NCBI RefSeq assembly: GCF_901709675.1
Contig: NC_051107.1
Span: 6,326,001 to 6,390,000, forward strand
Reading direction: 5' to 3'
From: Syngnathus acus
Taxonomy: Eukaryota > Chordata > Actinopteri > Syngnathiformes > Syngnathidae
Length of the DNA: 64,000 nucleotides
The notes under the pieces were generated by a model. The model made no database searches. It worked only from the letters and a program-made list of their open reading frames with translations, and was not told the origin of the DNA. Each line of letters opens with the position of its first letter. Within the stretch, counting starts at the first letter, position 1. This document shows, in pieces, positions 41,721 through 54,610 of the stretch. Made by a program: the position numbers and the translations under genes.

Positions 41721-43534
41721 CATGTGACTGCTCAAAGCCGCTGGGCCCCGCGTGCCCGCGCAGAGCCATCAAGTTCAAGCAGGGCCCCGCGAGTACGCGC
41801 AAGGCAGCTGCACACCAAAGAGGCGAAACTCATCCTGCAAAATGAGTCCAGTTTCCTTGCCAAGGTTTCATTTTGGCAGCCTTTCATTGAAATAATGGCG
41901 CCGTGTGCTCTTTGTCCATCCTCCACCTCAAATCTGCTTTCAGAGCATCCCAAAAGCAAAACAACAAAGAGAAAGAAGACAGGAGCGAGTCACGTGGCGT
42001 GGCCGTAGTTTACGACAAATGTTGTTCACACTCAAATTTGAAAAACAAAACATTTATCATGTTTTTGTGTTTAAGATGACAAAGAATCAAATGTCACCAT
42101 AAATGTTCACATTTCAAATTCGCCTTTAAATTAAACGTATTTATGTAAACATGTTTCCTTCCAATAAATACTTCCTCGCCGAGTGTCCAACAAGCAGACA
42201 AATACAAATAAATACGTGGTTGTGTCACTGACGGTGGCATCGATCGGAAATACGTCAACAAGGAGGAAAAAATACAAAGTGTGCTCATTTAGTCCAAATG
42301 GGTTTTTAATTTTTTTTTTAAATAGCCCATTTTTGATTGAAAACATGCTATTATAGTTTGAAAATTTTGCACGAAAATATTCCCCCCAAAATTATAAATC
42401 AAAATGCAAACATACATCAACAGTAAATTTAAATCCGTTAAATTGTTACATGGGTCTCTAAACGAACGACAAATACAAATGAACACATCACAGAAAATGG
42501 AAACACACACACACAATTGTTATTTTGTGTGTGCATCTCTGTGAGAATTTAGCCGTGACGTCATATCAGTCCCGGAAGTGAGGGGAGAGGCAATCCTGAA
42601 AATATTCCGATATGATGAAGCAGCAATCACGTGACTGATCGTTTGCATTACTGTTGCCCTCCGGGCGTGACGTCACATTTAACGCTCAGAATATCATCAT
42701 CAGAAAAGGCGGCACTCGTAATCCGGACTACTAATCTGGATTATATCACACACAAACACACACACGCACACACACGTTAATATTATTAATTTTACACCCT
42801 TTGTGTTAAAAATTGGACCGACCCAGGAACAATTTGTTGGGTTGTTTTGGACAAAGCAAAAAAATTTAAAGGTGTAATAATCTTTGTTTTATTTTTGTTT
42901 TAATCTGACGTTTGCTTCATTTTCTAACATTTGCGTGTGTGACAATTTAAGACTCGAGTGCAACGTTGGCAGCATGGGATGAAATGTTGGCAATAAAGTG
43001 AAAACATATACACGCGCGCGCCGGCCCGCACGATATATTTCTGATCTTTTTTTGTGTATTGAACAATAAAAAGGTAGATCAAATGTAAATGACGTCACAA
43101 GTCATTTAAACATCACATTTCGTGATGTTCAATTTGTTTTGGAGCAAAATTTAGAATTGGCGCGCGATTTAAATTATTTCCAAATGCACGCAGCCTCGTT
43201 CAATCGAAAATTGAAAGCATGCAAAATAAAATGAAAGCAGAGTGTGAAGACGAAGAGACAAAACCATTTCAAGACGTCCAAGAAAAACTAGCAAGAGACT
43301 GCTTTCTTTTTTTTCCCCTCGAATGATTTAGAAAACGTTTCATTTTCAGCAATTTGACAAAAACATCAGACCCGCGCGCACGCGCAAAAATGAGATGCAC
43401 AACGACGTTTCATAAAGAAGCTGCGTGGGGTGCGGGCGTTTTTTTTTTGTTTTGTTTTTTTAATTGACGCTGTCAAAAGGGCACAAAGAGTGCACGGACG
43501 GACGCGCAGAGCAGACCAGAGCAGAGAAGACAAG

Positions 43535-43597
43535 ATGCAGCAGCCGCAGCCGCAGCCGCAGCAGCTCACACAAAATGGACGCATGCAGCCAGAGCAG
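43535..43597 (+). other. possible small first coding exon of a divergent plus-strand transcript
   Basis: An ATG preceded by purine-rich AGAGAAGACAAG opens 21 codons (MQQPQPQPQQLTQNGRMQPE then Gln) that end in phase 0 at a good donor (AGCAG|GTAAGG). No downstream exon was identified. Human GATA3 has a divergent non-coding transcript upstream, so a spliced RNA here is plausible; protein coding is not shown. Confidence 0.2.
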
Positions 43598-43880
43598 GTA
43601 AGGAAGCGCCAACAATGCAAATAAACTCATAAATAAATCAACACAAAAATAAATACAAAACTACACGAATAAATGAGTCCCAAATCAAATTCCTCAAATG
43701 GAAGAAGGTTGGAATTTGGCCCCTTTTGGCTGCATCCACGTTGCAATTTGCCGCGCGTCACGACCTCATACGTCATTAGCGACCTCGCTCCGATTCTACA
43801 ACACGCAGCGTTCATTAGCCATCATTTCACATTGCAACATTTCACGAGTTGAAAAAGTGGACGAGCCATAAGGGATCGAC

Positions 43881-43914
43881 GCGTGCGTGCGTGCGTGCGT
43901 GCGCGCGCGCGCGC
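43881..43914 (+). repeat. (GCGT)n/(GC)n alternating array
   Basis: GCGT units passing into pure GC alternation, a candidate Z-DNA former. Confidence 0.95.
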
Positions 43915-45165
43915 GGAGGGGGGCAGTAAAAGAATGATGCATGACGTCATGGCCTTTATGAGCATGTGAAATATGAATTGCCGGAATATTGACTGACCTG
44001 CTCCGCTCGGATGAGACGCGCGAGTGACCCGCCGATGCGCGCGCAACTCACAGAATAGAAAGAAAGAGAGAGAGAGAGAAAGAGAGGCGCGTGCCCGTGC
44101 GCGAGCAGAGGGGGCACGCACGCGCTTCCGGGTTTCAGCGCGTCGATATTTCTGCAATCTACTTTGCATCGATTTCTGCTTTTATCCACATCATTTTCCC
44201 TCGTTTTCTTCCTTTTATTATTTTATCTTCTTCTTTTTAACATTGAATCCATTTTTTTTCTATTTCCATGCTTATTTTGTATTGTTATTTTTATTTCGTA
44301 TTTTCATTCCACTCTCCTGCCAGTTTTCCTTTTCCTATTTTAATCATTTGTTTTGAATATTTGATTGATCCCTTTTTCCTTTCATTTCTATTTCTCATAC
44401 TCCTTGTTTCTTTTCTGATCAATTATTTAGAAAAAAAAAGCATATTTATTCTTCCATTTTGTCATTCTTCAATTTTTTTTACGTCAACATTTTATTTCTT
44501 CCTCTCATTTTTCACTTGTTTCTATTTAATTGTTCTCCGTGTTCCGTCTCAATCTTTTTCCTGTTTGCTGTCTGCGAGTGAAGCGCGCGCGTCTTGGCGG
44601 ACAGGCGAAATAAAAGTGAAAATGATGATGGGGGACGTCGGGGTTGGGCTGGGGGTGTCACTGCTGATTGGAGCAAACAAGCAAACAAAACCCGTGACGT
44701 CACAGCCGCAGACGCAAGCGCTTTGCAACGGACTGTTGAGTCATTTGGAGAGTTGCTGAGTGAGCTTTTGGATCCCCCAAATCGAGCAAATGCCCCATTA
44801 GAATGAACTTGGGGTTTAGAGGGGCAGTATGACGTCACCAAGGGACATTTCCCCCCCTCCAAAAAAATCACGACATTCTATAAAGATAACATTTTCCAGC
44901 ATATTCTATTGTTGCGAGTGCTTGCGCAGCGTTTCAAAAATATTCGGGGTAACAGAGGCCAATTAGGTAAGAAGTTTAAATGACAATAAAATAATAATAA
45001 TAATAATAATCAATTGATGGGGGTGGAAAGCTTTCGTCTTGTTAACATCCCCATATAGAAGCTCAAATCGACTCATTCTATAGTTTAAAACCAGATTTAG
45101 CATTTTGGCCTTCAGTGGTTCCTTTTGGATGGATTCGAATCTCTGTGGGGAGAATTGTGACGTCA

Positions 45166-46784
45166 CTGTTAACGCTTTTGCACGTGCATGGGGCAAATTT
45201 GACATGCACGTTGAATTGTTTTGTTTTTTATCGGGCGAGAAATACGCGCACAAGTGTGCGTGCGTGTTTCGTGCTTTTTTCCGTGCACGTCAGGACCGAA
45301 AAAGAAAAGTCAATGAAGCCTAAAGTGGAGTCAAGTGACGAAGTGGCTCCTCCTTTCTCCTTTTCTTTCTCCTTTTTCATTCATGCGCCCTTCGTTGCAC
45401 GCGCGAGGCCTCTAATCTGAGTTTGAATTTTTCATTTGCGGAATTAACCATCGCAGGTTGCAAAATCGGATGACTAAATAACACCGGCGAGCACGCGCAG
45501 TGGCGCGCACGAGTTTTCATGAATAAAGGGCTTATTTTGGGAAGGGGGGGGCATTAAAGGAAAGCACATCACACTTGACTCGTAAAAACGATTAATTTCA
45601 GGGGAAGCTGCGTTATTCGCACACAGAAATCATGTCCATCAAGACATGAATTATTATTCGAATTAATGAAACACAAATAATGATCTATACGCACGCGGTA
45701 GAATAAAAAGACTGGGAATTAATGAAAATGAAAATAACTAAATAATAACAAATTCGTTCGACAAAAATAAAACTAAATATTTTATCATAGAAGAATGATG
45801 GAGACAATCAAATAAAATGACATGTGCAGATTATGATAAATACCTCAAATTAAAATAATTGGAATTCAATGACATGCAATAACTGATAAATACATATAAA
45901 TGAAATAATTGGGGGAAAGACTAATACATTCACTATTATCATTATTATTATTATTAAAGCATATCAACCACGACTAAATAACACAATATAAACATTAAAT
46001 TAAGATAATAAATAACAGAAATTTAATAACATGTCTGTATAAATTCGTCTACCAACAATAAATACATTATTTAGGAAAATTATTATGGAATCAGGATAAC
46101 ATAGAAATAAAAATGAAAGCAATTCCATTGATAATGATGTAGAGACATTTAAGAAATATGAAATATCATCATAATGGAAGCAGAATAGCTACAAATCAAG
46201 AAGGTAGGGATAAGTGTCCAACAGCTTCCTCTTTTGTTTATTCAAAAAATAGCTCATATATTTTCCGCGTGACTCCAACCCGAATCTCGCCATTTTGTTT
46301 TTGAGCGTATTTATTTGTCAATTCGGTGCGAACGTGATGGCGGCAATTAGGCGCGCGCACGCCGCGCTTCTCTGTTGAGCGCGCGCAGGCGAGCAGGCGC
46401 GGAGGCGCGCGCATGCAGGCAAGCAAGCAGACAGGCAAGGCAGGCAAGCAGGGCCGGCGTCTGCAGGAAAGAAAGACGTGGCCAAAAGGGCCCGCGGGCT
46501 TTCTAATGATTGCCAAGAAGAAGCGGCAGCAATCGTTATCTGGGCCGTGCACACGATGCGCTTGTTTTGATTGCATCTAAAAATGCATCACAATGAGCCT
46601 GCACGCCGCGCGCGCGTGCACTGCCAAGGCCGTCCCGCGTGGGGCCCACCAATGCTTTTTAGCAGCTTTAATTGCCAAAAGAGGGGGGAGAGAAGGGGGG
46701 GGGGGGATCTGATAAAGGGAAGGAGGAGGAGGGGGGGGCGTCTAATCTCTCCCGCCAGTCTTGCAGCGCGTAATTAGTGTGTCA
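45166..46784. other. AT-rich intergenic stretch
   Basis: 45440-46240 is markedly AT-rich, dominated by AATAAT and AAATA words. 46380-46480 is a GCAGGCAAGCAGGC-type simple sequence. No gene seen. Confidence 0.6.
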
Positions 46785-46990
46785 ATTTCAACCTGAAATT
46801 AACTGCATCGACCTGCCATCTCGCACCAGCCATTTGGATCATCATTTAGTTCGCATCGTTCATCAAGCCCCCAAAATATGCAACACCCCCACCTTCACTC
46901 ATCAGCCTCTTAACATTCATCTCTTATTCCTCCATTATGACTCACAGCTTTTTGTATCCTGGCAACCATCAGATGGGTATCACGTCCAAA
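46785..46990. promoter_or_regulatory. CNE-like segment
   Basis: About 200 bp of repeat-free sequence with balanced composition, ending in a G run; words include TTTGGATCATCATTTAG and TATGACTCA (AP-1 like). Confidence 0.25.
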
Positions 46991-47109
46991 TAAGGGGGGG
47001 GGGGGGGCGTCCATGTCAAACAAACAACCCCCCCCATGATAATCCAGGAGTGGGTGGCCCCGAGTAGCAGGCGAGAAAATCCTCATCTCTGATGTCGATA
47101 AAAAAAATA

Positions 47110-47295
47110 AAAAAAGACAATAATAGGGCTAATACTGGCGCCTTCCGTTGGGCAATATTTTGCAACAGCAGCAAACACAAATAACATGCGCCATTTAGTT
47201 GGCGATGACACATCATCAAGTCCTGAACTTGCTGCATATGCAAAACTTCAAGCTGCATGCTGAGGCAATATTTGTTGAGTTTGCACCAATTAGAT
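47110..47295. promoter_or_regulatory. CNE-like segment
   Basis: Repeat-free block with TATTTTGCAACA, AAACACAAATAACATG (forkhead-like), TGCATATGCAAAA (octamer/POU-like) and GCACCAATTAGA words. Together with the preceding segment it may form one regulatory unit split by a G run. Confidence 0.25.
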
Positions 47296-49971
47296 TTGTG
47301 TCGTCGAGTTGGTTCGTGATTTTATGATCGCGCGGCAGGTGGAAAGTGAGGTCAAAGGTGAGCCGAGGGGTTCATCTTGGAACGAACTGACTGGTTGGTT
47401 TCCAAGATTCAGAGGAGAACTTGCGGATGGCGAGCCACTGGCTTGTCGTGTTCTTGCAGAAAGGCGACTTTTGATTGACAGCCCGTCGGCGGGATCACGT
47501 TTAATCCGCGCCTCTCCGCAGCCTGTCGGGAACTCATTTCTCCACCGCGAGATGGGGGACTCAGATGGTTGCCACGGCGACAGAGATAGCGCTGAGCCAT
47601 TTCCATGTTTCTGGCCAAGGGGGAGGGGCGGCGCCGGTGGGCGGCGCCTCCGCCGCAAAGGTCACGCGGCGTGTCCTCTGCCACGCATTTACGGAGCTGA
47701 CCACCAAAAACCAGGGCAGAGTCGGAAGCAGCAAAAAAAAAGATCCAAAACAAGTTGACGATGAAAACATTTTGTTGATCTTATTTTTCTTTGAGGGTGT
47801 TTTTTTTCCCCCCTTTTTTCCAGGTAAGGAGGGTTGCCACAAAGCGGGCACACTCCGCCAGTCTGCGTGCGCGTGATAAACACAAGCCGAAGGACGCCCG
47901 GCCGGGCGAGCGAGCTAACGGCGGCTAATGATGCTAACGGGCTATCTCGGCGCCGCACATTGCGCAGCCTCGCAGGGAATATTCAAATATCGGAAACTTG
48001 TCCCAATGTTCCAAGTGCCCTCAGATGCCGGCGACAAGCTGAGCAGGCGAGGATGACTTTGCATCAAATTACAAAACACACAAAAAAAAGAAAATGACTT
48101 CCTTGCTAACTTTGGTCATGAATGACATTTCCCCAGGGAGCTTTAAAAATTGCAGAGAGTAAAAGAAGAAAAAGCTGCCAGAGAAGTAGATACTCAAGTT
48201 AAAGACAGAAAATATTTCAATTCCAGCATGCTGCCCCGAGAGCGGCTGCGTGGCTGCGTGGCTGTATGGCTTGGCCGGCCGGCCTCCTTGCAAGCAAAAC
48301 AACAGCTGCAAGATGAAAATTCTCCACGTTAGCAACATGCTAACTGCTTGGCATGGGAAACAAAACATTGCCTTCTTCGCGGCGGGTTCGCCCTGGCCCG
48401 CTTTAGCGCAAAGAGCTAGCGTCTGTCTCTACTTTTGATGCTCCTCAACTCACTCGGACGGTTTCCCTGCCTTAGCGGAGGTGCTTGGCGTATTTACAGG
48501 AAGCTCCTCTGTCATTGTGGCACCAAGGCAACACCTGCCGCCACAGGTAAGGCGTGTGTGTGAATGAAATGGGAAGGCGTCACTCAGCGCTTTTGACGGA
48601 AGCTTCTTTTGGTGAAGGAATCAAACGCTTCCTGCCTTTCAAGTCCTCCCTCATGCAGGTGAAGGCAGGCGGCATCCGGGACCAAGACGGCGAGTCCAAA
48701 CACGGAGCTTTGCCCCCAATGCCACCTACGCTGGCTGAGAAAATAGCGCCAAAGCAAAACACGGCGCTTCTGGGCTTTTCGCTTCTGCCGGAGAACGGAA
48801 GAATCGTCGTGGACTTCAAAGCGATCCGTCAATCAAGGAGGAAAAGTTGACAATGCAGATATGATGACAAGCACATGCGCTTTTTGGTTCATGCCTCTCC
48901 TGGGGCCGTAACGGACACCGCGCCGGCGGTGGGGGGCCACGAGCCGAGCGGCCCGCTGCGAGGGGCTCGTTCCGCCGCCGGTCAGCGGGTTAAGTGGCGC
49001 GCAAACACTGCAGCCATTCACGTGGAGGGGGGCGGGTGTCCAGTCTCTCACATATGGATGGACGGGGGTAGCTGGGCCAAAGTTGAACTTGGCTTTTAAC
49101 GTTCCTCCTGCGCCGACTTTGCCATCCCCCAGCGCGTCCGTCACGCCGACCCAGAAAGAGACGGCGGTCGGTCGGTCGGTCCCGGCGGAGGACGGCGTCG
49201 GCCGGGCTCCATCTGGGCGCATGTGCGTTTGTGTCTTTGTGCCGCCTGGCTTTTGTCTCCCGCCTGATCGCCTCTAATGCCGCAGCACTAATTGTTTAAC
49301 ACAGAAACACATCTTTTCTCCCTTTAATGTTTTTGTCGCCATTGTCAGCCGAGCATTGATGACAAAACCTTTGTGGATTTGCCGTCCCGCCCCCTCCTCC
49401 CCCAGCCAAAGAAAGGCACAAAAAAACGTCAACATCAGCAGAAAAAGCAGCGATGTCTGGCAACTTGCATCATTTCGCCAAACAAACAGTGTGAATAGGG
49501 TGTTAGCCGGCCTATTAGCATATACACACAAAAGGCCCGTGTGTGCGCGCCCGTCTCGGAAATAAAAGGAAAACACACACGCGCGCAAAAAAAAAAAGCG
49601 CCACTCGTTACTCTCCGCTAGCCGTGACGGAGGTTTCTCAAAGAGATAAGGCGGCGGGTAAACATGTGATCGCGGCAGATCCAATCAGCTCAAACAAAGG
49701 CCAGATGCAACGGAGACGGCCAGAAAGGATGCGCAGGCAGGCGCAGGCGCGCGCACAATCACGCGCCTCTGTAGGTACGGCGGCGGCGGCAAAAGTGGAG
49801 GAGCGCTCGCCTCTTATCATTTGCATCATAATGCGCTAAGCGCTTGACAAAGTGCCTTACCTTCAAGAAATGTGTCACCGTTGTCGCCGCCGCCGCCGCT
49901 TTTCATCGCCTTTTTCCGTAGGAGGCGGAACGAGGCCGACGCCGCGTGCGCAGGTGCGCAAACAAACGCCT

Positions 49972-50000
49972 TCCATCCATCCATCCATCCATCCATCCAT
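49972..50000 (+). repeat. (ATCC)n microsatellite
   Basis: Seven CCAT units. Confidence 0.95.
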
Positions 50001-52612
50001 GCGCTCGCTGGCTCCACTTTACTTTCTTTGCTCCGAGTTTGCTGCAAAACACAAATGACATCAAACACTAACCTGCTGCAAGTCCAAAGTCAACTTGCAA
50101 AATGGATACGTGACGTCATTTTCTGGAAACAAAAGAAAAGTTCCGTTGCATTTTCTCCATTTGTTTTTCGGTTGCTAGCATTGCGCTAACGACGCGGAAT
50201 AACACTTAGCCGTTTTTCCTATCATGCTTTAATTGGCCGATTAATTCCACTTTTACGTGACATTTCTGCCTACAAATCTTGTTTTTGCCGCACTTGTCCT
50301 GTTGCCAAGGTTACCACAAAGACTGATTAATCCCAACCAATCGTATTTCTTCTTTTTTTACGAGCCGTCTAGCTGACAGGAATAAAGTTTATTGTGATTA
50401 TTATTATTATCATTCTGGAGGCATGAAACATTGGAGGACACATCCAATGACACCCCCCTTTCCACCTTCCTCCCCAGGAGGCCTCTGTGCATCCCAGATA
50501 AGACCTCCTCACAGGGGGACAGGAGGAGGTGGGTGGGTGGGTAGGTGGGAGGATTCGCGGGGGGTGGGTGTGGGTGCTCCAGGGTCACCACAATGGCCCG
50601 CTCACGATAGCGCTATCAGCTTATGCTAATCAGCAGCTAAGTGTTTTCAGGCCGCTCCCCGTCTACTTAACCTGCGCCGGATCACCAGGAGCTCCTCGCT
50701 CTCCTTCACAGAAAAGAGGAAGTGGACGCTCTGGTTGGTTCTAAATTGATTAATAGCGTCGCAAATTGATGTTAAGAACCATCGGCTGCACTTTTTGGGG
50801 GGGCCTTTGAGCTATTGTTCCAGTCAGAATGGGCAGCCTTTTGTTAGCCTAGCGCGTGGGGCGCCACCTCTGCCAGATAAAGAACAAGACGTGGCGGCGA
50901 CCTTAACCGTCTTTTCTGATAAACTTACGGCACCAACGTGAGATTTAGATTGAAGAAAAAAAAAAAAAAGGCTTTTCTGTCAAATGATGATTCTATCAAA
51001 TATGACAAGAGTCTCCGCTTGCACCAGCAAATTCAATTTAAATGCACGTTTACAAGGTGGGGGAAAAAAATGAAGGAAATGATGCTTTTTCTGGGGAAGA
51101 AAAAAAACGTTGATTAGCATTGCTAATGTTTTTTTTGCTTAGCAGTACACCAAGCGGTGAGTTTGCCCAAGTTCCAAAAGTGACTTTTGCCGCACCAAAG
51201 TGGTCGGCGAAGACGCTCCGAGTGGGCAAACACGCTTTGTTTGGACGGCGTATCTGCCTGGGTCGCCGTCTTCCCGTCTGTTTGGATAGCCAATGCGACC
51301 ACAGCGAGGTGAGGTGAGGCGAGGCGAGGCGAGGCGAGGCGGGGGAGAAAGGGGGGGGGGGGGGGGCCGTGAGGTGCACAGATAGTGCCGGCGCATTGTG
51401 GTCCGGCGGGAAATGTATTATGGACGGATTTGTCCACTTGTATGTAAAAGCGCACGTCCTTTCACCTGAACTCATGGAAGGTGCGTGGTAAGCCCCTTAC
51501 ACGCCGCAACTCCAGCCAGCCAGCCAACGGCGGCGGCGCCTAATCTTTGCCGATTCAGCTCCGTCCTCGCGTAGCGCTCGGCCCGGTCGCTGATAAGGCC
51601 TGGTTTTTTTTATTTTCCTCCTTGCAGAGCAGCCTAGCAAAAAATTAAAGTGATCAAGAGATTTAGAATTCACTTGGATGCATGTGACGGCGCAAAGATT
51701 GAGAAGAAAGAAAAAAAAATCTGAAATCAAGTCTTACTAGCAAGGACGTAGCGCACCGGCAAAATACTTTTTGTCTTTTTTGGCTCCGCCCACGAAGACA
51801 AGCAGAAAAGCTTTGCAAAGACGTCAAAGTTTTTCTGAGGAGGAGGACCAGGTGAAGGACTTTGTGGGATTAGCGGGCGCGATAGAGATGACGCCACTGA
51901 TTTCCTTGTTCTTTTTTCCAAGACGACGAGGCTGCGAGATGCAATGTGTACCTTTTGGCGGAAACATCTCGCGTGGGCTGGCGAGCTCTTAATCTGCCTT
52001 GACGCCATCTACCTTGGAATAAAGACGCTGTCAGGCCGGCCACCGCCAAGGAGGACCGCCACGCCCGCAGCCGACAAGATGGGGAACGGCAAAAAAAAAA
52101 AGTCGCATAAAAATGGAGATATTAGAGCGGATTAAGAGCGAGATTAAAGAAAAACAACACATGTCCTTCCTACAACTTTTTGCTGGGCTTTTGCGGTCAG
52201 TCCTCATCCAAATGTCTTGGTGAAGCAGCATGTTGGTTGTGTGTGTGGACGCATATCAGAGGATTCCTCTCACCAGATAAAAAAACAAAAAAAAAAAACA
52301 GCACCTGGGCCAAGATATGCCGGGCTAATCTGCAACACTTATCACGCCGCTAATATGAAGGTTTTCCCAAAGCCTCCAGGAACACACAAAGCCGTCCGCC
52401 AAAATGTGCCAGCCCAAGATACCGAGCGCACGCACGCACACACACACTTATGCAGAGGTCCGCACGCACATGTGATCCACACGCATGTAAGCACACTCAC
52501 ACATAGGATTGCCTTACCTGGATAAATAAAGGTTGAATTTAGAAAAAAGTCCAATCACACAAAACATGACAGAGATGCTCCCACCTGCGCCTATTGAGGC
52601 AGGCAGGCCGGC

Positions 52613-52672
52613 GATGGCGGCGATGGCGGCGATGGCGGCGGCAATGGTGGCGGCAATGGCGGCGGCGGGCGC
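52613..52672 (+). repeat. 9-bp tandem array of GATGGCGGC (YY1-core like)
   Basis: GATGGCGGC repeated at 9-bp spacing, then diverged GGCAATGGTGGC and GGCAATGGCGGC units. A GATAA and homeobox-rich segment follows from about 52690. Confidence 0.75.
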
Positions 52673-53130
52673 TGCGCATTGTAAATAGTCTAATCTATAT
52701 GGTAATGGCCTTGTCGGCGACACGGCGACAACGGCCGCCAGATAACATTGTGACTGGAGGCCTTCCATGGTAATTGTTATCAAAGGTTATTTGGGATGAC
52801 ACGCTCGCTCCTCCTGATTGGCCGCCCGCCGCGCTTATTTACGATATGAATTATGATAACCGTCGTCGCGGCAACGGCCGGGCCAGTCGGGCCGGCCGGC
52901 AGATACGATAAATTGCCATCGTTAATCACGCCGCTTTGTTCCGGCCCCAATATTACTGCGCCTTTTTATTTAAGAATGCAGATTTGTCATCCGTCCGCCC
53001 ACCAAAGCGCACTGACGACATTTTACACGGTGACATTTTCATTTGGGGAACCTCGTTTGCGTTCTTGAATCCCGCCTGGCCGACATTTAACTTCTCAAGG
53101 GTCTCGTCCCATTTGTTGCCTTCAAAAACC

Positions 53131-53180
53131 CGTCCACTAGCGTCTACTAGCATCCACTAGCGTGCATTAGCATCCACTAG
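53131..53180 (+). repeat. 10-bp tandem repeat, five units
   Basis: Five consecutive 10-mers of the form CRTCCACTAG or close variants (CGTCCACTAG, CGTCTACTAG, CATCCACTAG, CGTGCATTAG, CATCCACTAG). The period equals about one helical turn. Confidence 0.85.
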
Positions 53181-54039
53181 GCCTGCGCTACTTTCCGTTA
53201 GCCTGTCAAGCACCTTTCGCATTATACGTTAGCATGGAGCTAGCGGACTCTTTGCGGCTCTCATCTATAAAGTAGGTCCGGATGACACGCCCACTCACGC
53301 AACTTTAGGCCGACTTGTGCGGAAGCTTTGAATAATTGTGCCGCAATATGAGTCGGCCGCGATTAATTGCCTGAGATAAGGATTGCCTCGCACTCCGCTC
53401 GACGCCTCAGCTTCCGTAATTCGGGCCGGAAAGAGACGGAGAGAAACTATTTAAGTGACCCTGTCATCTCGGAGCGGCGCCGTGGCGCTCCTAATTACTG
53501 CACAATAACAAACGCGCAGCTCATTTAGCTGTGACGAGCGGCTGCAATCAGCACTTCTATGAATAACTTAACGGGGGGCGGGGGGGGGGGGGGTCATATT
53601 TACACTCGCATTAGCCCAAGACAATATGCCTCACCTCTAGATTACAGCGCATTCAGGTGATGGAAACAAAACCACCAATGACACACACACACACACGCAC
53701 ACTTCCCTAATCTAGTGTCCAGCAATTGTGTGTGTGTGTTCTTGTTTATACGTTAAACATGGACCCATACATACATCGGATGTTTTGCGCTAAACATATA
53801 AAAGTCTTCATGGTGTTATATTAAAATGTCTCACACATGCACGCACATACACACACAGCGAGACTGGTGTGTCAGAGGGCCGCCAAGCAAAGAAAAGAGG
53901 AAAGTAGGATGAAGACGGCGCCGCCGATGACGAGGAGGGGCACCTGGTGCGCACTTGACACCGAGCTAATGGCCAATCCGGAATTGATAGCGTAATTTAC
54001 GAGGGTGCCCGAAGGCCCCGCCGCCTTTGAAGCGCTCCC

Positions 54040-54140
54040 AAATGTCGACTCAATTATTCCTTAAATGAAAAAGAGACAGAATTCAATTTGAGCGTTTCAT
54101 ATGGGAGATAATCGGCAACATTTCATGATAGGCGGGTCGC
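54040..54140. promoter_or_regulatory. CNE-like segment
   Basis: Complex AT-rich block with CTCAATTATTCC, GAATTCAATTTG and GGAGATAATCGG words, between coding-free GC-rich flanks. Confidence 0.25.
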
Positions 54141-54542
54141 AGAAGAAGAAAAAGTCATTTGAGGAAGGCCCGGCTTCTTTTTTCTTTTTCATTCTAGGCG
54201 GGGAGAAACGTTGTTGATGGTTACATCAGCGTTTCTGCGGCAGCCATTATGACGGCGGCGGCGGCGGCGGAAGCGGAATCAATTTGGCACAATAATAGTC
54301 TTCATCAGCGACGCTAATGATGTACGACTTCACCTGCGCCCGTGTGTGCCTACGCGCCATTCATTCCTCGCTCACGTCGGCGTGTGAATAAAGCGCTCGC
54401 CGTGTTCGGCGCTCCTCGCTCCAACGGCGTTGGAATCAAACGCACCCGCTCGCCGCTTCTTCTTTGTATGTGGACAGCCTGACCGAACTGGGCGTGAGTG
54501 AAGACTTTCAAGAGCGACGACAATATGCTACTTTTCAATACG

Positions 54543-54610
54543 TGGTGTTCAACTCCAGGCCCGCGGCATGGCGCTTGACTTTCTTTACGGCCTGCTCTCC
54601 CGTCTGGGAG
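54543..54610 (+). mobile_element. hAT-like terminus remnant
   Basis: GGTGTTCAACTCCAGGCCCG resembles the GGTGTCAAACTCNAGGCCCG ends of vertebrate hAT elements. Only one end is visible. Confidence 0.3.

Larger units (their letters stand above)
42556..45165. promoter_or_regulatory. cluster of seven perfect CRE palindromes TGACGTCA upstream of gata3
   Basis: Exact TGACGTCA at 42556, 42668, 43090, 43942, 44695, 44830 and 45158. Family knowledge: this is the full consensus for CREB/ATF dimers. The cluster starts 1.7 kb above the gata3 ATG. Two more copies lie far away at 50111 and 58870. Confidence 0.6.

Noticed and set aside
44512-44871. 119-codon minus-strand frame near the CRE cluster
   Set aside because: No recognised motif, no upstream start context, and composition like the surrounding intergenic DNA.
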